Assembly (NCBI RefSeq): GCF_019145495.1
Contig: NZ_JAHSTU010000006.1
Coordinates: 305,636 to 369,635 of the forward strand
Reading direction: 5' to 3'
DNA: 64,000 nucleotides
From: Pseudomonas azerbaijanoccidentalis
GTDB lineage: Bacteria; Pseudomonadota; Gammaproteobacteria; Pseudomonadales; Pseudomonadaceae
Below the pieces are notes generated by a model, which was given only the letters and a program-made list of their open reading frames with translations, was not told the DNA's origin and did not search any database. Numbering within the stretch: position 1 is the first letter of the stretch; each line of letters begins with the position of its first letter. Below, piece after piece: positions 54,326 to 63,007 of this stretch. The position numbers and the translations under genes were made by a program.

Positions 54326-56008
54326 ATGCGTGACAAACCAGCGAGGGACTCGTTACCCACTCCCGCCGCGTTCATCAACGCACAGAGTGCGATTACCGGT
54401 CTGCGCGGCCGGGATCTGATTTCAACGTTGCGCAGCGTCGCCGCCCATGGCTTGCGCAACCCGGTGCACACGGCCCGGCACGCCTTGAAACTGGGTGGTC
54501 AATTGGGGCGCGTGCTGCTGGGCGATACCCTGCACCCGACCAATCCGCAGGACAGCCGATTCGCCGACCCGGCATGGAGCCTCAACCCGTTTTATCGCCG
54601 CAGCCTGCAGGCGTATCTGAGCTGGCAGAAAGAAGTCAAAAGCTGGATCGACGAAAGCACCATGAGCCCCGACGATCGTGCCCGTGCGCACTTTGCGTTC
54701 GCGCTGCTCAACGATGCCGTGTCGCCGTCCAACAGCCTGCTCAATCCGCTGGCGATCAAGGAAATCTTCAACTCCGGCGGCAACAGCCTGGTGCGCGGGA
54801 TCAGCCATCTGGTTGACGATTTGCTGCACAACGACGGCTTGCCCCGGCAGGTTACCAAGCAGGCCTTTGAAGTCGGCAAGACCGTCGCCACCACCCCCGG
54901 CGCCGTGGTGTTTCGCAATGAACTGCTGGAGCTGATCCAGTACAAGCCGATGAGCGAAAAGCAGTATTCCAAACCGCTGCTGGTGGTGCCGCCGCAGATC
55001 AACAAGTACTACATTTTCGACCTGAGCCCGCACAACAGCTTCGTCCAGTTCGCCCTCAAGAACGGCTTGCAAACCTTCATGATCAGTTGGCGCAACCCGG
55101 ATGTGCGCCATCGCGAATGGGGGCTGTCGACGTACGTTGAAGCGGTGGAAGAAGCCATGAACGTCTGCCGCGCAATCACTGGTGCGCGCGAGGTCAACCT
55201 GATGGGTGCCTGTGCCGGCGGGCTGACTATCGCGGCGCTGCAAGGTCACTTACAGGCCAAGCGACAGCTGCGGCGCGTCTCCAGCGCGACTTACCTGGTG
55301 AGCCTGCTCGACAGCCAGCTGGATTCCCCGGCAACGCTGTTCGCCGACGAGCAAACCCTCGAAGCCGCCAAACGTCGCTCCTATCAAAAAGGCGTGCTCG
55401 ATGGTCGCGACATGGCCAAGGTCTTCGCCTGGATGCGGCCCAATGATTTGATCTGGAGTTACTTCGTCAATAACTACCTGCTGGGCAAGGAGCCGCCCGC
55501 GTTCGACATCCTTTACTGGAACAATGACAACACGCGTCTGCCGGCGGCCCTGCACGGCGACTTGCTGGACTTCTTCAAGCACAACCCGCTGAGCCATCCG
55601 GGCGGTCTTGAAGTGTGCGGCACGCCGATCGACTTGCAGAAGGTCACCGTCGACAGTTTCAGCGTCGCCGGGATCAACGACCACATCACGCCGTGGGATG
55701 CAGTGTATCGCTCGACGTTGCTGCTGGGGGGCGAGCGCCGCTTCATCCTGTCCAACAGCGGCCATGTGCAGAGCATTCTCAACCCGCCGAGCAACCCGAA
55801 AGCCAACTATGTCGAGAACGGCAAATTGAGCGGCGACCCACGTGCCTGGTACTACGACGCCAAGCGGGTCGATGGCAGTTGGTGGACGCAATGGCTGGAG
55901 TGGATACAGCAACGTTCGGGTGCGCAAAAGGAAACCCACATGGCCCTCGGCAACCAGAACTATCCACCGATGGAGGCGGCACCCGGTACTTACGTGCGCG
56001 TGCGCTGA
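54326..56008 (+). CDS. phaC2: class II PHA synthase 2
   Basis: 560 residues, a paralogue of PhaC1 with the same length and order of motifs. GACAGG places the nucleophile at Cys296; INDHITPW and SNSGHVQSIL hold the Asp and His. The box has Ala where PhaC1 has Ser after the Cys. It may differ in substrate chain length or in timing. AGGAG is eight bases ahead of the ATG. Confidence 0.97.
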   Translation: MRDKPARDSLPTPAAFINAQSAITGLRGRDLISTLRSVAAHGLRNPVHTARHALKLGGQLGRVLLGDTLHPTNPQDSRFADPAWSLNPFYRRSLQAYLSWQKEVKSWIDESTMSPDDRARAHFAFALLNDAVSPSNSLLNPLAIKEIFNSGGNSLVRGISHLVDDLLHNDGLPRQVTKQAFEVGKTVATTPGAVVFRNELLELIQYKPMSEKQYSKPLLVVPPQINKYYIFDLSPHNSFVQFALKNGLQTFMISWRNPDVRHREWGLSTYVEAVEEAMNVCRAITGAREVNLMGACAGGLTIAALQGHLQAKRQLRRVSSATYLVSLLDSQLDSPATLFADEQTLEAAKRRSYQKGVLDGRDMAKVFAWMRPNDLIWSYFVNNYLLGKEPPAFDILYWNNDNTRLPAALHGDLLDFFKHNPLSHPGGLEVCGTPIDLQKVTVDSFSVAGINDHITPWDAVYRSTLLLGGERRFILSNSGHVQSILNPPSNPKANYVENGKLSGDPRAWYYDAKRVDGSWWTQWLEWIQQRSGAQKETHMALGNQNYPPMEAAPGTYVRVR

Positions 56009-56069
56009 CGTTCAAACGAACCACGGTCACCGTCGGCCGTGGCATGACCCGAATCACTAAGAAGACTGG

Positions 56070-56690
56070 ATGAAAACCCGCGACCGCATCCTCGAATGTG
56101 CCCTGCAGTTGTTCAATCAGAAGGGCGAACCGAACGTTTCCACCATGGAAGTTGCCAACGAAATGGGCATCAGCCCAGGCAACCTCTACTACCACTTCCA
56201 CGGCAAGGAGCCATTGATACTCGGGCTGTTTGAACGCTTTCAAGCCGAGTTGGCGCCACTGCTCGATCCACCGGCCGATGTAGAACTGGCCCCGGAAGAT
56301 TACTGGCTGTTCCTGCACCTGATCGTCGAACGCCTGTCCCACTACCGGTTTCTGTTCCAGGATCTGTCGAACCTGGCCGGACGCCTGCCAAAACTGGCCA
56401 AGGGTATTCGCAACCTGCTCAACGCGCTCAAGCGTACGCTGGCCTCGTTGTTGGCTCGCTTGCAAGCGCAGGGGTTGTTGGTCAGCGATACGCAAGCGCT
56501 GGGGCAATTGGTGGAACAGATCACCATGACGCTGCTGTTCTCGCTGGACTACCAGCGGATTCTCGACCGTGAGGGTGAGGTGCGATTGGTGGTTTACCAG
56601 ATCATGATGCTGGTGGCGCCGCACCTGTTGCCGCCGATCAAGGCCGCGACCGAGCAGATGGCGATGCAGTACCTCGAAGACCATGAATAG
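56070..56690 (+). CDS. phaD: TetR-family regulator PhaD
   Basis: 206 residues. N-terminal helix-turn-helix at about residues 1-50 (RDRILECALQLF, VSTMEVANEMGISPGNLYYHF), then an all-helical ligand domain. PhaD of P. putida activates phaC1 and phaI promoters with a PHA-derived CoA ester as ligand; the same role is assumed here. It is 61 bases after phaC2. Confidence 0.93.
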   Translation: MKTRDRILECALQLFNQKGEPNVSTMEVANEMGISPGNLYYHFHGKEPLILGLFERFQAELAPLLDPPADVELAPEDYWLFLHLIVERLSHYRFLFQDLSNLAGRLPKLAKGIRNLLNALKRTLASLLARLQAQGLLVSDTQALGQLVEQITMTLLFSLDYQRILDREGEVRLVVYQIMMLVAPHLLPPIKAATEQMAMQYLEDHE

Positions 56691-56706
56691 AAACCACCAC
56701 GCGACA

Positions 56707-56745
56707 GGTAGCAGCTACCGAAGACTGCGTTCGGCAGCTGCTACC
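56707..56745. repeat. degenerate REP-like palindrome
   Basis: GGTAGCAGCTACCGAA and TTCGGCAGCTGCTACC form an imperfect inverted repeat with a short centre, 17 bases after the phaD stop. It looks like a worn copy of family B. Confidence 0.55.
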
Positions 56746-56771
56746 AAATCGGCGTCCACTGGTGCACAAAC

Positions 56772-56807
56772 AAAAACGCCCGACCTTGGCAGGCCGGGCG
56801 TTTTTTT
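56772..56807. terminator. bidirectional terminator between phaD and phaF
   Basis: AAAAACGCCCG and CGGGCGTTTTTTT pair over eleven bases around a 12-base loop. T-runs follow the stem on both strands, so it can serve the convergent phaC1ZC2D and phaIF transcripts. Confidence 0.93.
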
Positions 56808-56819
56808 GAGCCCTGAGAA

Positions 56820-57728
56820 TCAGGACTGACTGGTTGGCGTCGACGAGGCCGGCGCGGCAGTCGGGGTCACAGCAGGGGTTGGTGCGGTCGCGGAGTTCGA
56901 TGCGCTGACCGGTGCGGCTACCGGGGTTGCCGGTTTCGCAGCAGCCACTGCTGGCTTGGCGGCAGCTTTGGGAGCGGCCGGTTTTTTCACTGCAGGCTTC
57001 TTCGCAGCAGCAGGCTTTGCCGCTGGCTTGGCGGCCGGTTTGGCGGCAGCGGTTTTGGCTGCAGGTTTAGCCGCTGGCTTAGCCGCCGTTTTGGCTGCCG
57101 GCTTAGCCGCCGGCTTGGCTGCTGGTTTAGCGGCTGCTTTGGCGGCGACCGGTTTGGCCGCAGTTTTAGCAGCTGCCGGTTTGGCCGCTGCGGTTTTTGC
57201 CGCTGGCTTGGCAGCAGGTTTAGCCGCTGCTTTAACCAGTGGTTTAGCCGCTGTTTTTGCAGCAGGTTTGGCAGCGGGTTTCGCCGCCGCGGTTTTCGCC
57301 GCAACAGGCGCAACCTTGGCACCGGTCAGTTTTTCGATCTGCTTGGTCAGGGTATCGACCTTGCTGTGCAGTGCCTTGACTTCATTGCGGCTCGGCACGC
57401 CCAGACGCGAAATGGCGCTGTTCAGACGCTTGTCGAAAGCGCCTTCGAGCTCATCCCACTTGCCCAGCGCGCGGTCTTTCACACCGCTGATGCGCGACTT
57501 GGCCGAAGAAGCGGAGTCCTTGGCGGCGTCGACTTTTTTGCCTACGGCACTCTTGGTGAGCTTCTCGGCTTTCTCGCCGTCCTTAACCAATGCATCGAAG
57601 AGTTTGCTGCCGTCGGTGTCGATCTTCGAGTACACGCCTAAACCAGCCAGCCAGATTTTCCGGGAGTAGTCTTCGACCTTCCCGATCCACGAGCTGCCTT
57701 CTTTTTCGGTGTTCTTTTTAACAGCCAT
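56820..57728 (-). CDS. phaF: phasin PhaF with histone H1-like tail
   Basis: 302 residues from ATG 57728, with AAGGAG six bases ahead; an in-frame start ten codons up lacks it. The N-terminal phasin domain (about 1-135) starts with a granule-binding amphipathic part (SRKIWLAGLGVYSK), then a coiled coil. From about residue 140 the chain is a low-complexity tail of AAKPA-type repeats, which in PhaF binds DNA and helps share granules between daughter cells. It lies ten bases after phaI and ends next to the shared terminator. Confidence 0.95.
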   Translation of the reverse strand: MAVKKNTEKEGSSWIGKVEDYSRKIWLAGLGVYSKIDTDGSKLFDALVKDGEKAEKLTKSAVGKKVDAAKDSASSAKSRISGVKDRALGKWDELEGAFDKRLNSAISRLGVPSRNEVKALHSKVDTLTKQIEKLTGAKVAPVAAKTAAAKPAAKPAAKTAAKPLVKAAAKPAAKPAAKTAAAKPAAAKTAAKPVAAKAAAKPAAKPAAKPAAKTAAKPAAKPAAKTAAAKPAAKPAAKPAAAKKPAVKKPAAPKAAAKPAVAAAKPATPVAAPVSASNSATAPTPAVTPTAAPASSTPTSQS

Positions 57729-57738
57729 CCCGTTCTCC

Positions 57739-58161
57739 TTAAGATTTACGCGCGACACGTTCGAGCAATGCCGTCAGCTCATCGAGCTTAGCAGAGAGTG
57801 TCTCAACGTCATGTTTAGACGGAATGCCGATACGATTCAAGGCACTTGCGACACGCGTGTCGAACGCCTTCTCGACCTTGTCGAGTTGAACTTCGACCTT
57901 GCCCTTGAAAGTGCTGACTTCATTCTTGGCTTCGTCGATCTCGGCATTCGCCGCTTCAAGTTTCTCAGCGACTACTTTTTTGCCTTTCTTTTCAACAGTT
58001 TGGCCAGTTTTTACCAACTCTTGAAAGTAATCGCTGCCCTCTTGGCCAACCTTGGCGTAGGCACCCAGGCCTGCCAGCCAGATCTTGCGGGCATAGGATT
58101 TGACGTCGCTCAGAGCACTGGTCGATGCGTCGATTTTTTTCTTCAAAATAACTTTGGCCAT
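57739..58161 (-). CDS. phaI: phasin PhaI
   Basis: 140 residues, the phasin domain only: SYARKIWLAGLGAYAKVGQEG near the start is the same amphipathic motif as in PhaF, followed by coiled-coil heptads (about 60-135). It coats PHA granules. It is upstream of phaF in the same transcript and the two clearly share ancestry. No promoter stands out in the gap upstream. Confidence 0.95.
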   Translation of the reverse strand: MAKVILKKKIDASTSALSDVKSYARKIWLAGLGAYAKVGQEGSDYFQELVKTGQTVEKKGKKVVAEKLEAANAEIDEAKNEVSTFKGKVEVQLDKVEKAFDTRVASALNRIGIPSKHDVETLSAKLDELTALLERVARKS

Positions 58162-58286
58162 GGTTCACCTCACGCGCAGAAGGTTTGAGGAACTGCCCGG
58201 ATAAGTGTCGGGCTCTGGCACAAAGTAGGGAGAAAAATTAGAAACGGCACCCTAACAAATGACATAAACCGGTGGTGCCTGGAAGA

Positions 58287-58372
58287 GATCGCAGCCTCGT
58301 TTCACTCGACAGCTCCTACAGATGCCGCGGTGTACACCTGTAGGAGCTGTCGAGTGAAACGAGGCTGCGATC
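58287..58372. repeat. perfect 35-base inverted repeat (family B variant)
   Basis: Arms 58287-58321 and 58338-58372 are exact reverse complements with a 16-base centre. The ends (GATCGCAGCCT, AGCTCCTACAG) match family B but the middle (CGTTTCACTCGAC) is different. It lies between the stop of the 91-residue PHA-system gene and phaI. Confidence 0.93.
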
Positions 58373-58381
58373 TTTTCGGGA

Positions 58382-58657
58382 TCAGACCAGGGCTTTATCC
58401 AGCGCCTTCTCGATTTCCGCTTTGATCATGCCGCTCATGGCCGACATCATCAGGCCCAGTTCCACATCGACCTTGATCAAATCGTCACTGACATGCACCG
58501 CGCCTTTCACGCCCGAGCGCTTGAGGTTCAGCGTGTCACCCGACCACTGCGGCTCCAGGCCATATTGCTCGTTGAGTTTCTGCGCCAGCTTGTCGGCCTT
58601 CTCGCGCGCCGCTTCCTTACCCAGGCCGTGGGCACGTTCAACACTGATACGGGCCAT
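58382..58657 (-). CDS. polyhydroxyalkanoic acid system family protein
   Basis: 91 residues, a small soluble protein with ISVERAHGLGKEAAREKADKLAQKL at its start pattern and a C-terminal helix (MIKAEIEKALDKAL). It belongs to the family named for its position beside PHA genes in Pseudomonas; biochemical function is not known. AGGAG lies ahead of ATG 58657. The REP-like repeat directly behind its stop separates it from phaI. Confidence 0.88.
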   Translation of the reverse strand: MARISVERAHGLGKEAAREKADKLAQKLNEQYGLEPQWSGDTLNLKRSGVKGAVHVSDDLIKVDVELGLMMSAMSGMIKAEIEKALDKALV

Positions 58658-58812
58658 CGAATGACTCCTGTTTTGTTAATGCTTGTACGGTAAATCTTGA
58701 CCGCTGCTGCGGCAAAACGTCCCGAGGGTGATCCATCTTACCTTCAGCCTTGCCAAGACAAAGCATCCCTTGGGGATTAGAATGTCGCGCATTCTCTTTT
58801 GGTGACAGCGAT

Positions 58813-59583
58813 ATGACTGATCAGCGCAAAGGCAGCGATGCCGAACCCACCACTCACTTCGGCTTCAAAAACGTTCCGGAAAGCCAGAAAGCGGAAAAAG
58901 TTGCTGAGGTTTTCCACTCGGTAGCCGCCAAGTACGACTTGATGAACGACCTTCTGTCGGGCGGCATGCACCGTCTGTGGAAGCGTTTCGCGATCGAGCT
59001 GTCGGGCGTTCGCACCGGCAACCGCGTGCTCGACATCGCCGGCGGCACGGGCGACCTGACCAAAAAGTTTTCGCACCTCGTTGGCCCGACCGGCCAGGTG
59101 GTGTTGGCCGACATCAACGAATCCATGCTCAAGGTCGGTCGTGACCGCCTGCTGGATCTGGGTGTGGCCGGCAACGTCGAATTCGTCCAGGCCGATGCGG
59201 AAAAACTGCCGTTCCCGGACAACCATTTCGACTGCGTGACCATCGCCTTCGGCCTGCGCAACGTGACGCACAAGGAAGACGCCCTGCGCTCCATGCTGCG
59301 CGTGCTCAAGCCGGGCGGCCGCCTGCTGGTGCTGGAATTCTCCAAGCCGACCAACGCACTGATGTCCAAGGCCTACGACGCCTACTCGTTCGCCTTCATG
59401 CCGCTGATGGGCAAGCTGATCACCAACGACTCGGAAAGCTATCGCTACCTGGCCGAATCGATCCGCATGCACCCCAACCAGGAAACCCTGAAGTCGATGA
59501 TGGTCGAGGCCGGTTTTGACCGCGTGACCTATCACAACATGACCGCAGGCATCGTCGCCCTGCACCGTGGCATCAAGCCCTGA
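58813..59583 (+). CDS. ubiE: UbiE, ubiquinone/menaquinone C-methyltransferase
   Basis: 256 residues from ATG 58813; the frame is open 21 codons upstream without a fitting start. Class I SAM methyltransferase with motif I LDIAGGTGDLTKKF (about 74-87), family signatures YDLMNDLLSGGMHRLWKRF (about 44-62) and RVLKPGGRLLVLEFSKP (about 162). It methylates demethylmenaquinol and the C5 of the ubiquinone precursor. It heads ubiE-ubiJ-ubiB. Confidence 0.96.
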   Translation: MTDQRKGSDAEPTTHFGFKNVPESQKAEKVAEVFHSVAAKYDLMNDLLSGGMHRLWKRFAIELSGVRTGNRVLDIAGGTGDLTKKFSHLVGPTGQVVLADINESMLKVGRDRLLDLGVAGNVEFVQADAEKLPFPDNHFDCVTIAFGLRNVTHKEDALRSMLRVLKPGGRLLVLEFSKPTNALMSKAYDAYSFAFMPLMGKLITNDSESYRYLAESIRMHPNQETLKSMMVEAGFDRVTYHNMTAGIVALHRGIKP

Positions 59584-60206
59584 TGCTGCTCGCCGGCCTG
59601 CTCGCCAGCGTTGAACTCGGTCTGAACCGGGTGCTTCGCCTCGACAGCACGGCGCTGCCGCGGCTCGCGCATTTGACCGGCAAAGTGATTGCCGTCGATT
59701 GCCGCAGCCCGGCGCTGCAACTGTTCATCCTGCCCAGCGATGAGGGCCTGATGCTCGCCTCCCAGTGGGAAACCGGCGCCGATTGCACCTTGCGCGCACC
59801 GGCCTCCAGCCTGTTGAAACTGGCGATGAGCAAGGACAAGACGTCCGTCCTGCATGGCCCTGAAGTCGAACTCGACGGCGACAGCGGCGTGCTGCTGGAA
59901 CTGGCGGCGATCCTTCAGGACCTCGAACTGGACTGGGAGTATGAACTCTCGCGCTGGCTGGGACCGGTCGCCACGCAACTGGTTGGCGGTCATTTGCGCA
60001 GCCGCGCACGCTGGTATCAGCAAGGATTTACCAGCCTGGGCCAGAACCTGGGCGAATACCTGGCCGAAGAGTCGCGCGCCCTCGTCGGTCAGCGCGAAGC
60101 CGAAGCCCGATTCAGTGAACTGGACCAGATCAAGCTCGATCTGGAACGTCTCGAGGCGCGTTTCGAGCGCCTTTCCCGATCCCTCGACCCAAGCGATAAC
60201 GCATGA
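59583..60206 (+). CDS. ubiJ: ubiquinone biosynthesis accessory factor UbiJ
   Basis: 207 residues with an SCP2-like lipid-binding domain (about 15-115) and a C-terminal helical region. It shares one base with the ubiE stop and overlaps ubiB by four. UbiJ helps to hold the Ubi enzymes and their lipid intermediates in a soluble complex. Confidence 0.93.
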   Translation: MLLAGLLASVELGLNRVLRLDSTALPRLAHLTGKVIAVDCRSPALQLFILPSDEGLMLASQWETGADCTLRAPASSLLKLAMSKDKTSVLHGPEVELDGDSGVLLELAAILQDLELDWEYELSRWLGPVATQLVGGHLRSRARWYQQGFTSLGQNLGEYLAEESRALVGQREAEARFSELDQIKLDLERLEARFERLSRSLDPSDNA

Positions 60207-61807
60207 AGCTGCTTGCCGTCCGCCGTTTGTTGCGCATCCAGCGCGTCGTGATCCGCTACCGCCTCGATGACCTGTTGTTCGCCCTGCCGCTGCCCTGGTT
60301 TCTGCGGGCGTTGCGTTATGCCTTGCCGTGGCGCTGGTTCCCGCGCAAGACCCTGGACCTGAGCCGTGGTGCACGCCTGCGCCTGGCATTGCAGGACCTG
60401 GGGCCGATCTTCATCAAGTTCGGACAGATCCTGTCCACCCGTCGCGACCTGCTGCCCGAAGACATCGCCGATGAGCTGATGAGGCTGCAGGACCGCGTGC
60501 CGCCGTTCGACTCGCAGGTGTCGGTCAAGCTGATTGAAGAACAGCTGGGCAAGAAAATCAGTGAAGTGTTCAGCCGTTTCGACGTCCAACCGCTGGCCTC
60601 GGCTTCGGTGGCCCAGGTGCACGCCGCGCAGTTGAAAACCGGTGAAGAAGTCGTCGTCAAAGTGATTCGTCCGGGTCTCAAGCCGATCATCGCCCAGGAC
60701 CTGGCGTGGCTGTTCATATTGGCCCGCGCCGCCGAAAAATTTTCGGCCGATGCGCGTCTGTTGCATCCGGTGGACGTGGTCAGCGACTACGAAAAAACCA
60801 TCTACGACGAACTCGACCTGCTGCGCGAGGCCGCCAACGCCAGCCAGTTGAAACGCAACTTCGAAGGCTCGCCGCTGCTGTATGTGCCGCAAGTCTATTG
60901 GGACTGGTGCCGGCCGAAAGTGCTGGTGATGGAGCGCATCTACGGCATCCAGGTCACTGATCTGGCAACCCTCGCCGACCAGCGCACCGACATGAAAATG
61001 CTCGCCGAACGCGGCGTGGAGATCTTCTTCACCCAAGTGTTCCGCGACAGTTTCTTCCACGCCGACATGCATCCGGGCAACATCTTCGTCAGCACCGTGA
61101 GCCCGTGGAGCCCGCAATACATCGCGATCGACTGCGGCATCGTCGGCAGCCTGACCCCGGAAGACCAGGATTACCTGGCGCGTAACCTGTTCGCCTTCTT
61201 CAAGCGCGATTACCGTCGCGTGGCGCAGTTGCACATCGATTCGGGCTGGGTGCCGGCAGAAACCAAGCTCAACGAATTCGAAGCGGCGATCCGCACCGTT
61301 TGCGAGCCGATTTTCGAAAAACCGTTAAAAGATATTTCATTTGGCCAGGTGCTGATGCGCCTGTTCCAGACCGCGCGCCGCTTCAACATGGAAGTGCAGC
61401 CGCAACTCGTTCTGTTGCAAAAGACCCTTCTGAACATCGAAGGCCTGGGCCGTCAGCTGTACCCGGACCTCGATCTGTGGAACACCGCGCAGCCGTTCCT
61501 TGAGCGCTGGATGCGTGAACGCGTCAGCCCAAAAGCCTTGATCGGCAACGTGCAGAGCCAGTTCGAACAACTTCCGCATCTGGCCAACATGGCCCGTGAC
61601 CTGCTCGAGCGCATGTCCCAACCTCACGCCTACGACCCGCCACCACCGTGGCACCGACGTCGCGATGACTGGTTCCTGCGTCTGCTCGGCACGGCACATC
61701 TGGCCGGTGGCGCGATCCTTGCCGCGGGTGGTCCGTTGAACGAACTGGCCTACTGGCCGGCCGGGATCATGATGGCGGTCGGTTTGTATCTGGTCGTTCG
61801 TCGATAG
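60203..61807 (+). CDS. ubiB: UbiB, ABC1/ADCK atypical kinase-like protein
   Basis: 534 residues. The family motif KFGQILSTRRDLLP (about 73-86) is the KxGQ extension, followed by an Ala-rich loop (ASASVAQVHAA, about 132), the catalytic-type HADMHPGNIFV (about 287) and a DCGIVG metal-binding motif. Two membrane helices end the chain (about 495-530). It supports ubiquinone synthesis, probably by ATP-dependent lipid extraction. Confidence 0.96.
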   Translation: MKLLAVRRLLRIQRVVIRYRLDDLLFALPLPWFLRALRYALPWRWFPRKTLDLSRGARLRLALQDLGPIFIKFGQILSTRRDLLPEDIADELMRLQDRVPPFDSQVSVKLIEEQLGKKISEVFSRFDVQPLASASVAQVHAAQLKTGEEVVVKVIRPGLKPIIAQDLAWLFILARAAEKFSADARLLHPVDVVSDYEKTIYDELDLLREAANASQLKRNFEGSPLLYVPQVYWDWCRPKVLVMERIYGIQVTDLATLADQRTDMKMLAERGVEIFFTQVFRDSFFHADMHPGNIFVSTVSPWSPQYIAIDCGIVGSLTPEDQDYLARNLFAFFKRDYRRVAQLHIDSGWVPAETKLNEFEAAIRTVCEPIFEKPLKDISFGQVLMRLFQTARRFNMEVQPQLVLLQKTLLNIEGLGRQLYPDLDLWNTAQPFLERWMRERVSPKALIGNVQSQFEQLPHLANMARDLLERMSQPHAYDPPPPWHRRRDDWFLRLLGTAHLAGGAILAAGGPLNELAYWPAGIMMAVGLYLVVRR

Positions 61808-61815
61808 CATCAATC

Positions 61816-61950
61816 AGCTGCAAGTTATAAGCTTCAAGTTATGTTCATAGCACTCATGTTTAATTCACGCCTGTAGATATGCGTTGCACAATACGAAGGA
61901 TCGAAGCGCACTGGCTTTTACTTGCGGCTTGAAGCTTATGGCTTGGGGCT
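61816..61950. repeat. degenerate inverted repeat (family C) before hisI
   Basis: AGCTGCAAGTTATAAGCTTCAAGT at the left and an inverted diverged copy at 61920-61950 containing GCTTGAAGCTTATGGCTT. The shared core is AAGCTTCAAG. It differs from families A and B and fills most of the ubiB-hisI gap. Confidence 0.6.
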
Positions 61951-61966
61951 GCTTCAGGAACTGAAG

Positions 61967-62368
61967 ATGAAAAACTGGCTGGACGAGATCAAATGGGACG
62001 CAGATGGCCTGGTGCCGGCGATTGCCCAGGATCACAAGACCGGGCGCGTCCTGATGATGGCCTGGATGAACCGTGAAGCGCTGGAACTGACCGCTGCTGA
62101 AAATCGCGCAATCTATTGGTCCCGCTCCCGTGGCAAGCTGTGGCGCAAGGGCGAAGAGTCCGGCCATGTGCAAACCCTGCACGAGATGCGCCTGGACTGC
62201 GACGCTGACGTTATCATCCTGATGGTCGAGCAGATCGGCGACATCGCTTGCCATACCGGCCGCCAGAGCTGCTTCTATCGCGTTTATGAGAACGGCGACT
62301 GGACCACCGTCGACCCGGTTCTAAAGGATCCGCACGCCATCTACTCCGCAGGACACAAACATGAGTGA
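61967..62368 (+). CDS. hisI: phosphoribosyl-AMP cyclohydrolase
   Basis: 133 residues from ATG 61967; a frame reaching further up begins inside the repeat. It has the family motifs WMNREAL and YWSRSRGKLWRKGEESG, and the metal-binding DCDAD and CHTGRQSCF. It opens the purine ring in histidine synthesis. Unlike E. coli, it is separate from HisE; the two genes overlap by eight bases. Confidence 0.96.
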   Translation: MKNWLDEIKWDADGLVPAIAQDHKTGRVLMMAWMNREALELTAAENRAIYWSRSRGKLWRKGEESGHVQTLHEMRLDCDADVIILMVEQIGDIACHTGRQSCFYRVYENGDWTTVDPVLKDPHAIYSAGHKHE

Positions 62369-62693
62369 CACTCTGACCCGTCTGGCCGAGGTACTGGAGG
62401 AGCGCAAAGGCGCCGCCGCCGACAGTTCGTATGTCGCCAGCCTGTACCACAAGGGCTTGAACAAGATTCTGGAGAAAGTCGGCGAAGAGTCGGTCGAAAC
62501 CATCATTGCCGCCAAGGACGCCGCCGTCAGCGGCGACTGCAGCGATGTGATCTACGAAACCGCCGATTTGTGGTTCCACAGCATGGTCATGCTCGCCCAA
62601 TTGGGGCAGCATCCACAGGCTGTACTCGATGAACTGGACCGTCGTTTCGGTCTGTCCGGACACGCCGAGAAAGCCTCGCGCCCGTCCGCCTGA
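62361..62693 (+). CDS. hisE: phosphoribosyl-ATP pyrophosphatase
   Basis: 110 residues of the MazG-like all-helical fold: KGLNKILEKVGEESVETIIAAKD holds the metal-binding EExxE region and SDVIYETADLWFH the second acidic motif. It hydrolyses phosphoribosyl-ATP before the HisI step. It overlaps hisI and is followed by the tat genes after 25 bases. Confidence 0.96.
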   Translation: MSDTLTRLAEVLEERKGAAADSSYVASLYHKGLNKILEKVGEESVETIIAAKDAAVSGDCSDVIYETADLWFHSMVMLAQLGQHPQAVLDELDRRFGLSGHAEKASRPSA

Positions 62694-62718
62694 ATAACGA
62701 TTAGAGAGGAGCAGCAAC

Positions 62719-62997
62719 ATGGGCATTTTTGACTGGAAACACTGGATCGTCATCCTGGTTGTTGTCGTACTGGTGTTCGGCACCAAGAAGCTGAAAAACC
62801 TCGGCACCGACGTCGGCGAATCGATCAAGGGCTTTCGCAAAGCCATGAACGATGACGAGAAACCGGCCGATCCGACAGTGACCCCGGCCCAACCGGTTCC
62901 ACCTGTTCAGCCACAGACCACCCAGTCCGTGAATCAGCCGCACACCATCGACGTGCAGGCGCAGAAAGTCGAAGAGCCGATCCGCAAAGACGTGTGA
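62719..62997 (+). CDS. tatA: Tat translocase subunit TatA
   Basis: 92 residues: a very short periplasmic N-terminus, one membrane helix (about 8-22), the FGTKKL hinge, an amphipathic helix and a Pro-rich tail. It forms the variable pore of the twin-arginine pathway. SD GAGAGG precedes the ATG. Confidence 0.95.
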   Translation: MGIFDWKHWIVILVVVVLVFGTKKLKNLGTDVGESIKGFRKAMNDDEKPADPTVTPAQPVPPVQPQTTQSVNQPHTIDVQAQKVEEPIRKDV

Positions 62998-63007
62998 GCA
63001 CTGACTA

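Noticed and set aside
56956..57669. A plus-strand Ala/Gly-rich frame opposite phaF
   Set aside because: It is the reverse of the AAKPA-repeat tail; the low complexity keeps all frames open.
4426..61950. The scattered palindromes as a CRISPR array or insertion-sequence ends
   Set aside because: They are single inverted pairs at separate loci without regular spacers, transposase genes or target duplications; they are REP-type elements.
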